Of a stretch of 64,000 nucleotides of DNA, positions 1 through 7,349 are shown piece by piece (positions within the stretch are counted from its first letter, which is position 1; the number at the start of each line of letters is the position of its first letter). Below the pieces are notes generated by a model. That model was not told the origin of the DNA and searched no databases. It worked only from the letters and a program-made list of their open reading frames with translations. A program made the position numbers and the translations under genes. Source of the DNA: DATLGB01 sp963724135 (GTDB lineage: Bacteria > Actinomycetota > Thermoleophilia > Solirubrobacterales > Solirubrobacteraceae); NCBI GenBank assembly GCA_963724135.1, contig CAVRTA010000006.1, forward strand, positions 1,178,001-1,242,000. The letters are read 5' to 3'.

Positions 1-1
1 C

Positions 2-382
2 GAGCTCGCCAGGCTCGAGGAGCTCGACGCCGACATCGCCGAGTTCGCGGCGGCGGTCGCCGACGTGGCGGGCTGCACGGTGGCGAGCGAGTCCGTGTGG
101 CGTATCGACCCCGTGCGCTTCGATCCGGCGCTGGTCGAGCGCGCGGTGGCGCTGACCGGCGGCGGCGAGCCGCTGACGTCGGGCCCCCTGCACGACGCCG
201 CGGCGGTCGCGCGCGCCGGCATCCCGACCGTGATGGTCTTCGCGCGCACGCGCGGGGGCATCTCGCACTCGCGCGAGGAGGATGCCGACGAGGCCGACCT
301 GATCGTCGCGATCGAGGTCTACGGGGCGCTGGTGGAGGAGCTGGTCACAGGCGGTCCAGGAACGCGGCCTGCGCCGGGTTGA
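2..382 (+). CDS. M20-family Zn-dependent amidohydrolase (carbamoylase/allantoate amidohydrolase type), C-terminal part
   Basis: The reading frame is open from the left edge to a TGA at 380-382, so only the last ~126 residues are seen. Two family signatures are visible: SGPLHDAAAVARAGIPTVM, equivalent to the GxxHDA region of hydantoinase/carbamoylase-type M20 amidases, and GGISHSREE, whose His is the last zinc ligand in this family. Such cytosolic enzymes hydrolyse N-carbamoyl amino acids, allantoate or ureidoglycine. The substrate cannot be told from this fragment. The last 38 bp overlap the 3' end of the convergent NUDIX gene, so the extreme C-terminus (GGPGTRPAPG) is unlikely to be conserved. 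Confidence 0.8.
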   Translation, partial: ELARLEELDADIAEFAAAVADVAGCTVASESVWRIDPVRFDPALVERAVALTGGGEPLTSGPLHDAAAVARAGIPTVMVFARTRGGISHSREEDADEADLIVAIEVYGALVEELVTGGPGTRPAPG

Positions 383-782
383 TCTTCGCGCGCGCCGCGT
401 CGATCTCGAACCAGGCGGCGCGGTCGACCTCGGGGAAGGTGGCGCGGCGCCCGGAGCGCGGCGGCCACTCGATCTCGAACGTGTTGGAGGTGATGGCGTC
501 GGCGTCGAGGTCGCCGTCGGCCGCGAACGCGATCACGACCTTGCCGCCCTTCTGCTTGACCTGCCCGAGCTCGCGCAGCTCGGCGCCGGGCGGGAGCGTG
601 GTGCCGAGCTCCTCCTCGAACTCGACGCGCGCGCGTGCGCGCGGATCCTCGCCCGGCTGGACCTCGCCCTTGGGGATCGACCATGCGCCCGCGTCCTTGT
701 TCGCCCAGAAGGGACCGCCGGGATGGACGAGCAGCACCGCGCCCCCGCGGCAGAGGATGATCCCGGCGCTGACGACCGCCAT
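345..782 (-). CDS. NUDIX hydrolase (COG4119-like)
   Basis: A 145-residue protein starting at ATG 782 (a TTG at 791 is possible). It begins with the beta-strand AVVSAGIILCRGG and then WSIPKGEVQPGED, followed by the Nudix box at about residues 39-61 (G-x5-E-x7-VEFEEELG). The Arg usual before the first catalytic Glu is Val here, but the EExxxE metal-binding Glu cluster is intact. The HPGGPFWANKDAGAWSIPKGE stretch is typical of the group annotated as predicted NTP pyrophosphohydrolases. It should hydrolyse a nucleoside diphosphate-linked substrate; the natural one is unknown. It is convergent with the amidohydrolase (38 bp overlap) and its start lies only 13 bp from that of the divergent hydroxylase gene. 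Confidence 0.85.
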   Translation of the reverse strand: MAVVSAGIILCRGGAVLLVHPGGPFWANKDAGAWSIPKGEVQPGEDPRARARVEFEEELGTTLPPGAELRELGQVKQKGGKVVIAFAADGDLDADAITSNTFEIEWPPRSGRRATFPEVDRAAWFEIDAARAKINPAQAAFLDRL

Positions 783-795
783 ATCCTCCAACGGT

Positions 796-1458
796 ATGGG
801 CGTGCGCTACGGCGGCGACGTCAAGACGGTCCGGCAGGCGTGGGGCGAGTTCCGCCACAAGCGCTCGCCGCAGATCCTGGCGGCCGGGCTGGCCACGGCG
901 GTGGCGCTACGGCTGCTGGCCGGGGACTTCACCTGGCGCGACGCGCTCGCCGCGGGGCTGATGGTGCCGATCTACGTGTTCGGCGAGTGGGCGATCCACG
1001 TGCACCTGCTGCACCTGCCGCCGTTCCGCTGGCGCGGACGCAGGATCGAGCTGATGACCGCGCGCTCGCATCGCATGCACCACGAGGACCCGCACAACCT
1101 CAACATGATCCTTCTGGGACCGTGGGAGGCGGCGGCGCTGCTCGTGCTCGTCCCACTGGTGGCGGCCGTCTTCGTCGTGCCGCTCGGACTGCACGCGGCA
1201 ATGACGGCGTGGGCCGCCGGCTACCTGCTGGTCGCGGTCTACGAGTGGACGCACTTTTTGATCCACACGGCGCACCGGCCGCACTCGCGCTACTACCGCT
1301 CGATCTGGCGCGGCCACCGGCTGCATCACTTCAAGAACGAGCGCTACTGGCACGGCATCACCAACACCGTCAGCGACCGCGTGCTGGGGACGAACCCAGA
1401 CCAGCGGGAAGTAGCGCGCTCGCCGACGGCGCGGACGCTGGGCGGCGGATCGGTGTGA
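796..1458 (+). CDS. fatty acid hydroxylase / sterol desaturase family membrane protein
   Basis: A 220-residue protein from ATG 796. Several hydrophobic segments alternate with His clusters that would bind a di-iron centre: SHRMHHEDPH near residue 95, THFLIHTAHRPHS near 155 and HRLHHFKNE near 175. This matches the FA_hydroxylase superfamily (carotenoid, sterol and fatty acid C-H oxidation at the membrane face). The substrate is unknown. Beyond the last His box the C-terminus (TNPDQREVARSPTARTLGGGSV) looks unconserved and runs into the tail of the convergent pabB-pabC gene. The start is 13 bp from the divergent NUDIX start, so promoters must lie inside the opposing genes, or one start is downstream of the one given. 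Confidence 0.75.
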   Translation: MGVRYGGDVKTVRQAWGEFRHKRSPQILAAGLATAVALRLLAGDFTWRDALAAGLMVPIYVFGEWAIHVHLLHLPPFRWRGRRIELMTARSHRMHHEDPHNLNMILLGPWEAAALLVLVPLVAAVFVVPLGLHAAMTAWAAGYLLVAVYEWTHFLIHTAHRPHSRYYRSIWRGHRLHHFKNERYWHGITNTVSDRVLGTNPDQREVARSPTARTLGGGSV

Positions 1459-3242
1459 TCAGCGCGACCGCGCTGGTGAGGTAGACGGCGTCGGCGGCCT
1501 CGTAGCGCTCGAGCGTGATCGGCTCCTCCGAGGCGGCCCCGAGGAGCCTCGCCCGGATGACTCCCGGCAGCAACCGCCCGTCGGCGGGCGGCGTGATGTG
1601 CCTGTCGCCCTCGACGATGAACACGTTGGCCCAGCCCGCCTCGAGCACGTGCCCGTCGGCGTCGACGATCAGGATGTCGGGCGGGAAGCGACGGTCCGCC
1701 CACTTGCGATCGCCCAGGCCGCCCGGGATGAGAACGGGTGTGAGGGATGGCTGCAGTCGCCTCGTGGCGGGCAGGACCTCGACTGCGTCACCGAGGAGGC
1801 GGATGCGGTGCCGCCCGGCGCCTGCCTCGCGCGCCGCCGTCTCGATCCTCGCGCGGGCCGAGTCGTCGCCCAGACGCTCGAGGTGCTCGTCGAGGAAGGG
1901 GACGTCGCCCGTCGATCGCGAGCATGGTCTCCATCACTCCGAGCCGCGGATCGGGCCGGGGCACGTCCAGCAACGGCGGGCTATTGCACAAAAGGGTCCG
2001 TCCCTTTTGTGAAGCGGAGGGGGTGACGGCACCGAGAGAGGAGAGGACCGGCCGCGCTTTCGTGAGCGCCTCGGCGAGCTCGGTCTCTGGATCGCTATCG
2101 GCGACGATGCCTCCGCCGACGCCGAGCCATGCGTGGCCCCGGTGGACCTCGAGCGTGCGGATGGCGACGTTGAGCTCGAGTCCGGCGTGGGGGCTGAGGT
2201 AGCCGATGGCGCCGGTGTAGACCTCGCGGCCGGTGGCCTCGAGGGCGGCGATCACCTTCATCGCCTGGACCTTGGGCGCGCCGGTGACCGAGCCGGGCGG
2301 AAAGGCGGCGCGGACGAGGGCCTCGGCGGTTGCGCTGGATCGCGCCTCGACGTCGGAGACCATGTGGAAGAGGCCGGGGTGCTTTTCGATGCGGGGCTCG
2401 TGGACCCGGACCGAGCCGTAGTCGGCGACCCGGCCGAGGTCGTTGCGGACGAGGTCGACGATCATCACGTGCTCGGCCGCATCCTTCGCTGATGACCGCA
2501 GCACCTCTTTTTCGGTGGCCGTTCCCTTGATCGGAGACGAGAGCGCGCGGCCGTCGCGGTAGCTCAGGAACAGCTCGGGTGAGAACGAGAGGATGGAGTG
2601 CTGCGGTCCTCCGAAGAAGGCGCTGTAGGGAGGCGCGTGCGTCTCGGTGGCGTCGGCGAAGGCATCGAGCGGGTCGCCGGCGAGCTCGCCCTCGAGGCGC
2701 AGCGTCAGATTGGCCTGGTAGATCTCGCCCTCGGCGATGCGGCGGACGGCGTCGGCGACGGCCCAGCGGTGGCCGTCGAAGCCGGGCGCCTTCGGTGCCA
2801 TCTCGTCGAGTGACCACGGCCGGCGTTCGGGCACCCGCGCGAGCCGGGGGACGTCGCGCGGGACCAGCGACTCGAACCACCACCGGCCCTCGGCGTCCAG
2901 CCGGAAGACGTGGTCGTAGAACGCGACGTCGGCCTGGGGCAGCGGATGCGGGCGCGGCGGCGGCGGCGGGAGGTCCTCGATCGTCGCGCCGAATCCGTAC
3001 CCGAGCCACCCGAACCACCCGCCCCCCACGACCCCCACGGGCGCTGTGAGTCGCGAAGGGCCTGATATTTCAGGCGCTTCGCGACTCACGCGCTGGGTGG
3101 GGTTGGAGCCCAGGATCGCGCCGCCTCCCGCCCAGGCGCCGAGCAGGAGGAAGGGGCGCTCGTGATCTCGCAGCAGGCGCAGGACGTCCTGTGGCGAGAG
3201 GTCGAGGTCAAGACGGCGTCGTTCGATGGGAGGACCGTAGAT
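1370..3242 (-). CDS. pabB: aminodeoxychorismate synthase component I fused to aminodeoxychorismate lyase (frameshifted)
   Basis: The chorismate-binding domain (3242 to ~2040) shows PIKGTA, EHVMIVDLVRNDLGR and PPGSVTGAPK, all PabB/TrpE active-site motifs. It is followed by a class IV aminotransferase domain, the PabC module (VMETMLAIDGR, Lys in GDRKWADRR, VLEAGWANVF). The fused enzyme would make p-aminobenzoate from chorismate for folate. The frame breaks once near 1900-1912. One base change there restores PFLDEHLERLGDDSARARIE and joins to the frame ending at 1370. The linker carries a palindromic repeat (1987-2011) and the N-terminal region another (3046-3089). The start is unresolved: homology-like sequence (IYGPPIERRRLDLDL, LLLGAWAGGGAILGSNPTQ) reaches about 3242 with no ATG/GTG/TTG. 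The apparent GTG at 3089 belongs to the inserted palindrome and is not a believable start. Confidence 0.8.
1987..2011. repeat. palindromic repeat, family A copy 1 (inside pabB-pabC)
   Basis: Perfect inverted repeat CACAAAAGGG / CCCTTTTGTG with loop TCCGT. It is AT-rich against its surroundings. It is read in frame in the fusion gene as SQKGRTLLCN, in the linker between PabB and PabC. The same core recurs at 30701-30735. Confidence 0.85.
3046..3089. repeat. palindromic repeat, family B copy 1 (inside the pabB 5' region)
   Basis: 20-bp arms GTGAGTCGCGAAG-(G/C)-GCCTGA with one mismatch and a 4-nt loop (TATT). It is translated in the pabB frame as VSREAPEISGPSRLT, a stretch unlike any PabB segment. 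Related arms occur at 12366-12391 and 47105-47146. Confidence 0.85.
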
Positions 3243-3292
3243 CGTCCCCTCAGCCGACGACTGCCGACGCCGGGGCTGGGACGGTTCCAGGC

Positions 3293-4597
3293 ATGGCTCT
3301 ACTCGTCGCTCCTCCCCACTTCCTCATCACGCCCGACGACCCCCGTTACGACGACGCCCGGCAGGCGTGGAACCTCGCCGCCGATCAGCGTCCGGCGGCC
3401 GTCGCCCAGGTCGAGTCCGCCGACGACATCGTCCTCGCCGTCCGTCACGCCCGCGCCCACGGCCTGCGGGTCACGGCGCAGGGCACCGGGCACGGCGCGA
3501 TGTCCTATGACGACCTCTCCGACACCGTCCTGATCCGGACCGAGCGGATGCGCGGCGTCGAGATCGACGCCGACAGGCGCGTCGCCCGCGTCGAGGCCGG
3601 CGCGCAGTGGCAGGACGTCGTGCCGCGCGCCGCCGAGTACGGCCTGGCCGCTCTGCACGGCTCGGCGCACGACGTCGGTGTGGTCGGCTACACGCTCGGC
3701 GGCGGGCTGAGCTTCTACGGCCGCCGCTACGGCACCGCCGCGAGCCGCATGCTCGCGGTCGACCTCGTGACCGCGAGGGGCGAGCACATCCGCGTCAGCC
3801 GTACCCGGAACTCCGAGCTCTTCCGCGCGCTCCAGGGCGGCGGGGGCTCGTTCGGGATCGTCACCCACATGGAGTTCGAGCTGATCTCCCCCGGCGAGCT
3901 CCAGGCCGGGCACCTCTTCTTCCCGCTCGAGCGCGGGCGCGAGGTGTGGAAGACCTGGGCGCGGATCGCCCCCTCGTTCCCGAGCAGCGCGACGACGATC
4001 GTGCGCGTGCTGCGGATCCCGGACGGCGACGGCCCGCCCCCGGCCCTGCGCGGCAAGGAGTTCGCCGTGGTGCAGTCGATCGTGATGGGCACGCCGGAGG
4101 AGGCGAACGAGCTGCTCGCACCGGTGCGCGAGCTCGGTCCCGTCATGGACACGATGGCGCCGGCGGCCTACCAGGATCTCCAGCACCTGCACATGGACCC
4201 GCCGCACCCGGTCCCGGGCGCCGTCGACCACTTCACGCTGGCGGAGCTGCCGGAGGCCGCCGTCGACGCCCTCTTCGACTCGCTCGGCGACAACGTGCTC
4301 GGAGCGGAGATCAGGCTCGGGGGCGAGCAGGTCGCGTCGCTCGGCGGGCCGTTCATCTTCTTCGCCGTCGGCATGGCCGCGACGCCGCAGATGACGGCGG
4401 CCCTCGAGGCCGACCTCGGGCTCATGCGCGCCGCGCTGACGCCGTTCATGAGCCGCAAGCGCTACGCGAACTGGGTCGAGCACCCCGGCGTCGACGCCGC
4501 CGAGAAGTGGGAAGCCGAGACCCTCGCCCACCTGCGCGCGGTCAAGGAGGCGATCGATCCGGACGACGTCGTCCGCTCGAACCACCCGCTCAGCTGA
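3293..4597 (+). CDS. FAD-binding PCMH-type oxidoreductase (berberine bridge enzyme-like)
   Basis: 434 residues from ATG 3293. The N-terminal FAD-binding fold includes ADDIVLAVRHARAHGLRV and the GTGHGA loop, whose His is the usual covalent FAD attachment site. VGYTLGGGLSFYGRRYG and GGGGSFGIVT follow, and the C-terminus (YANWVEHP ... AIDPDDVVRSNHPLS) has the BBE-type tail. The second, cysteinyl FAD link of bicovalent members appears absent: the matching stretch reads GSAHDVGVVG. These flavoenzymes oxidise sugars, alcohols or amines with O2. The substrate is not predictable. It is transcribed away from the fused pab gene, whose 5' end lies close by. Confidence 0.85.
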   Translation: MALLVAPPHFLITPDDPRYDDARQAWNLAADQRPAAVAQVESADDIVLAVRHARAHGLRVTAQGTGHGAMSYDDLSDTVLIRTERMRGVEIDADRRVARVEAGAQWQDVVPRAAEYGLAALHGSAHDVGVVGYTLGGGLSFYGRRYGTAASRMLAVDLVTARGEHIRVSRTRNSELFRALQGGGGSFGIVTHMEFELISPGELQAGHLFFPLERGREVWKTWARIAPSFPSSATTIVRVLRIPDGDGPPPALRGKEFAVVQSIVMGTPEEANELLAPVRELGPVMDTMAPAAYQDLQHLHMDPPHPVPGAVDHFTLAELPEAAVDALFDSLGDNVLGAEIRLGGEQVASLGGPFIFFAVGMAATPQMTAALEADLGLMRAALTPFMSRKRYANWVEHPGVDAAEKWEAETLAHLRAVKEAIDPDDVVRSNHPLS

Positions 4598-4641
4598 CGC
4601 CCCTCCGGTTGCGCCCCCGGGCCATGGGTAGGCCCGGGGGC

Positions 4642-5031
4642 ATGACCGAAGAACGAACCACAGGGGGGTTGGTCGGGAAGGTCGCCGGCCGCCTCAAGCA
4701 AGCCGCCGGTGACCTCACCGGCAACACGGACCTTCAGCGGGAGGGCAACCTCCAGGAAGCGCAGTCCGACGCGGAGCGCGAGGCGCTCGAGGCCCAGGCC
4801 CAGGCCCGGCACCGCGAGGAAGAGGCGCACGTCAAGGCCGAGCGGGCCAAGGCCGAGGCCGAGCGGCGCGAGCTCGACAACGAGATGGCCGCCGAGGACC
4901 GCGCCCGCGCAGCCGAGCACGATCGCCAGCGGGCGGAGCAGACGGCGGCCGAGCAGGCCGATCGCAAGCACACCCAGGCCGACGCGCTCGAGCGCCAGGC
5001 GGCCCGCGTCGAGCAGCAGGAGGAGCGCTGA
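4642..5031 (+). CDS. CsbD-like N-terminus fused to a long charged coiled coil
   Basis: 129 residues from ATG 4642. Residues ~8-35 (GLVGKVAGRLKQAAGDLTGNTDLQREGNLQEA) match the CsbD stress-protein fold, with the usual VKxxAGxxTGN..L...G pattern. The rest is an Ala/Glu/Arg/Gln-rich helix (REEEAHVKAERAKAEAERRE and on), strongly predicted as coiled coil. CsbD proteins are general-stress proteins of unknown function. The stop lies 2 bp before the next ATG, so the two are almost certainly co-transcribed. A second, plain CsbD gene sits 1.5 kb downstream at 6574. Confidence 0.75.
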   Translation: MTEERTTGGLVGKVAGRLKQAAGDLTGNTDLQREGNLQEAQSDAEREALEAQAQARHREEEAHVKAERAKAEAERRELDNEMAAEDRARAAEHDRQRAEQTAAEQADRKHTQADALERQAARVEQQEER

Positions 5032-5033
5032 CC

Positions 5034-5429
5034 ATGGGCGTCGCCGATCTCGTCCGCGGTGCCGCGGGCGCCTACGTCAACCTGCTCACCTGGCCGATCA
5101 AGCGCGCCGCGCGGCTTGCCGGTCTCGGCGGAGGGCCCGCGGACGACCTGCGTGACCGGGCCGACGAGCTGCGCGCGGAGGCCGAGGCCGAGCGCGAGCG
5201 CACCGAGAAGGCGGCGGCGGATGCGGCGCGTCGCCGCAAGGCGTCTGCCGCCGAGGCCAGGCAGAAGGCCCAGCGCGCGAACGCCGAGAAGGAGCGGCGC
5301 GAGCGCCGCGAGGTCGTGGCCGAGCGCGAGGAGGCGCTCGAGAAGCGCGATGAGGCGCTCACCGAGCGCGACGACGCGGAGCGCCTCGCCACCGCCGCCG
5401 CGCGGGTCAAGCAGCAGCGCAAGCGCTAG
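5034..5429 (+). CDS. hypothetical coiled-coil protein
   Basis: 131 residues from ATG 5034, two bases after the stop of the CsbD/coiled-coil gene. The N-terminus MGVADLVRGAAGAYVNLLTWPIKRAARLAGL looks like an amphipathic or membrane-associating helix. From about residue 40 onward it is a highly charged Ala/Arg/Glu coiled coil with heptad-like spacing. It resembles its upstream neighbour in composition but lacks the CsbD part. The two may pair through their coiled coils (inference). No known family recognised. The stop TAG overlaps that of the convergent ABC1-like gene. Confidence 0.7.
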   Translation: MGVADLVRGAAGAYVNLLTWPIKRAARLAGLGGGPADDLRDRADELRAEAEAERERTEKAAADAARRRKASAAEARQKAQRANAEKERRERREVVAEREEALEKRDEALTERDDAERLATAAARVKQQRKR

Positions 5430-6517
5430 CTGTTGGCGGCGCGCTCGACGACGGCCGGCCAGTCGGCCGTCACCTCGAGCCGCGCGAGCGTCGCGCTGAC
5501 CTGGCCGAGCATCCGCGCCACGTGGATGTCGGCCGGGTCGGGCGTGACGTCCGCCGCCAGCGCCATGAAGTCCCCGAGGCGCGCGTAGGCGCGCAGGTCG
5601 AGCTCGCACAGAGCGGCAGCGTCGAGCCGCGCCGGGCCGCGCACGAAGTCGCCGAGCACGTCGCGCAGCAGGCCGTGCGCGCGCTCGGCGGCCTCGGGCG
5701 AGAGCAGCTCGAGCTCCTCCACGGCGGCTACGAAGGCGGCGGGGTCGTCGTCGCCGAGGCCTTGGAAGGCCGCCAGGAACGGCTCCCGCCGCTCGCGCGC
5801 GACGGGCCGGGCGAGCCCGGTCCCGAGCAGGCCCAGGTCACCGCCCGGTCGGAAGACCAGGTGCGACGGGCGCGCGTCGGTGAGCATGAGGCCGGCTTCA
5901 CGCCAGGCCACGAGATGCGCGGCGACGAGCAGCTCGGCGGCCCGCTCGGGATCGTCCGGCGAGTCCTGGCCCTCGAGCAGCTCGCTGATCATCCTGTCCG
6001 GAGCGGACTCCTCGACGAAGGCCTGCGGGATGACCACACCGTCGAGCCGGCGCAGCGCGCGGCGTACGCGGTGCGACGTCTCGGCCTCGTGCTCGAGGTC
6101 GAGCTCGTCCATCAGGGTCTCTCGCACCTCGCGCATCACGGCGCGCACGTCGAGTGTCGAAAACACCATCCGCAGCGGGACCGCGAGCGTGTCGAGCAGA
6201 GCCAGCTCGGAGCGGATCTGTGTCGCGACGCCCGGCCGCGCGACCTTGACGGCCACGCGCTGTCCGTCGAGCTCCTCCACGTGCACCTGCGCAGTCGGCG
6301 TCACTGCGATCGGCTCCTCGGTGCCGAACGGCTCGACCACCGCGTCCCACGCCGCATCCAGCTCGGCACGGACCTGGGCGCGGATCTCCTCCGGCAGCGC
6401 GGCGTCGTCGACCAGCCGCGCGTAGCGCGCCATGCCCACCTTCCCGCTCTGGGTGCGCCGCGCGAGGGACAGCCCGACCTCGATCAGCGAGCGCAGCGGC
6501 CCCGGCAGCTCAGGCAT
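5426..6517 (-). CDS. ABC1/UbiB-family atypical kinase-like protein, probably a pseudokinase
   Basis: 363 residues from ATG 6517. The family framework is present: PIAVTPTAQVHVEELDGQRVAVKVARPGV (Ala-rich loop equivalent and VAVK lysine) and MDELDLEHEAE (the ExD motif). Key catalytic positions are lost. KxGQ reads KVGM. HADPHPGN, with its metal-binding Asn, reads LTDARPSH. The DFG-like motif reads GTG. ABC1 proteins usually support isoprenoid-quinone or lipid metabolism at membranes. Without the Asn and DFG Asp this one is unlikely to transfer phosphate and may act as an ATP- or lipid-binding scaffold (inference). It sits between two CsbD genes and converges on the coiled-coil gene. Confidence 0.75.
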   Translation of the reverse strand: MPELPGPLRSLIEVGLSLARRTQSGKVGMARYARLVDDAALPEEIRAQVRAELDAAWDAVVEPFGTEEPIAVTPTAQVHVEELDGQRVAVKVARPGVATQIRSELALLDTLAVPLRMVFSTLDVRAVMREVRETLMDELDLEHEAETSHRVRRALRRLDGVVIPQAFVEESAPDRMISELLEGQDSPDDPERAAELLVAAHLVAWREAGLMLTDARPSHLVFRPGGDLGLLGTGLARPVARERREPFLAAFQGLGDDDPAAFVAAVEELELLSPEAAERAHGLLRDVLGDFVRGPARLDAAALCELDLRAYARLGDFMALAADVTPDPADIHVARMLGQVSATLARLEVTADWPAVVERAANS

Positions 6518-6573
6518 GAAGACCTCCGGCCCCGGGCAGCTCCCGATCTGACCAACCGACCAGGAGGAACCAC

Positions 6574-6738
6574 ATGGGCGATGGAACGATGGACGACGCC
6601 AAGGGCCGCGTGAAAGAGGCGGCCGGCGATCTGACCGACGACAAGGATCTCAAGAACGAGGGCAAGGTCGACAAGGCCACGGGCAAGGTCAAGGACACCG
6701 TGGGCGACGTCTCCGACAAGATCAAGGAGAAGATCTAG
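6574..6738 (+). CDS. CsbD family stress protein
   Basis: 54 residues, too short for most gene finders: MGDGTMDDAKGRVKEAAGDL, then TDDKDLKNEGKVDKATGKVKDTVGDVSDKIKEKI. This is the complete small CsbD fold with two repeats of a charged K-x3-G-K-V pattern. It has a strong Shine-Dalgarno AGGAGG at 6562-6567, 6 nt before the ATG. It is divergent from the ABC1-like gene. CsbD proteins are induced by general stress (sigma-B in Bacillus); the biochemical role is unknown. Confidence 0.9.
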   Translation: MGDGTMDDAKGRVKEAAGDLTDDKDLKNEGKVDKATGKVKDTVGDVSDKIKEKI

Positions 6739-6788
6739 CCCGGTCGTGCCCGCGGGGGCGGGCGGGAGACAGTAGCGTTTCTCACTCC

Positions 6789-7349
6789 ATGCCCCGCCCC
6801 CGCTCATTGCCGAGCGGGCCGCACCGGCTCGCCCGCGAGGAGGTCCTCGCCTCGCAGCGCGGACGCCTGCTCGACGCGATCGCCGAGGTCGTGGCCGAGC
6901 GCGGCTACGGCGCGAGCACCGTGGCCGACGTCATCGACCACGCGGGTGTCTCGCGCAAGACCTTCTACGAGCATTTCCGCGACAGGGAGCAGTGCTTCCT
7001 GGCCGCCTACGACGCCGGCGTCGAGGTGCTGATGACGACGATGCGCGCCGCGGACGACCCGATCGCCGCCTACCTGGAGACGCTCGCTGCCGAGCCCGCA
7101 TTCGCCCGTACCTTCCTGATCGAGATCGCCGCGGCCGGCCCGCACGCGCTCGCCCGCCGGCTCGCCGTCCACGACTCGTTCGCCGCCCTGATCGGCGACC
7201 GGCCGGAGGCCGTCGCCTGCGTCGGCGCGATCAACGAGGTCGTCGTCCGCGAGGTCGCCGCCGGGCGCACCGCCGAGCTGCCCGCGCTGCACGGCTTCGT
7301 CGCGGAGGTCTACGAGCGCCTGCTCAACGCGGGGCCTTCACGGTCGTAG
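6789..7349 (+). CDS. TetR/AcrR family transcriptional regulator
   Basis: 186 residues from ATG 6789. The N-terminal helix-turn-helix is clear (LLDAIAEVVAERGYGASTVADVIDHAGVSRKTFYEHFRDREQCF), with the FYEHF recognition-helix signature near residue 60. The C-terminal domain is divergent ligand-binding sequence. Its 3' end overlaps the tail of the convergent lipase gene by 26 bp. Its target and ligand are unknown; the neighbouring csbD or lipase genes are candidates by proximity only. Confidence 0.9.
   Translation: MPRPRSLPSGPHRLAREEVLASQRGRLLDAIAEVVAERGYGASTVADVIDHAGVSRKTFYEHFRDREQCFLAAYDAGVEVLMTTMRAADDPIAAYLETLAAEPAFARTFLIEIAAAGPHALARRLAVHDSFAALIGDRPEAVACVGAINEVVVREVAAGRTAELPALHGFVAEVYERLLNAGPSRS

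Noticed and set aside
5426..6517. Annotating the ABC1 protein as ubiquinone kinase UbiB
   Set aside because: The KxGQ, catalytic Asn and DFG-like residues are missing, so a functional UbiB label is not supported.
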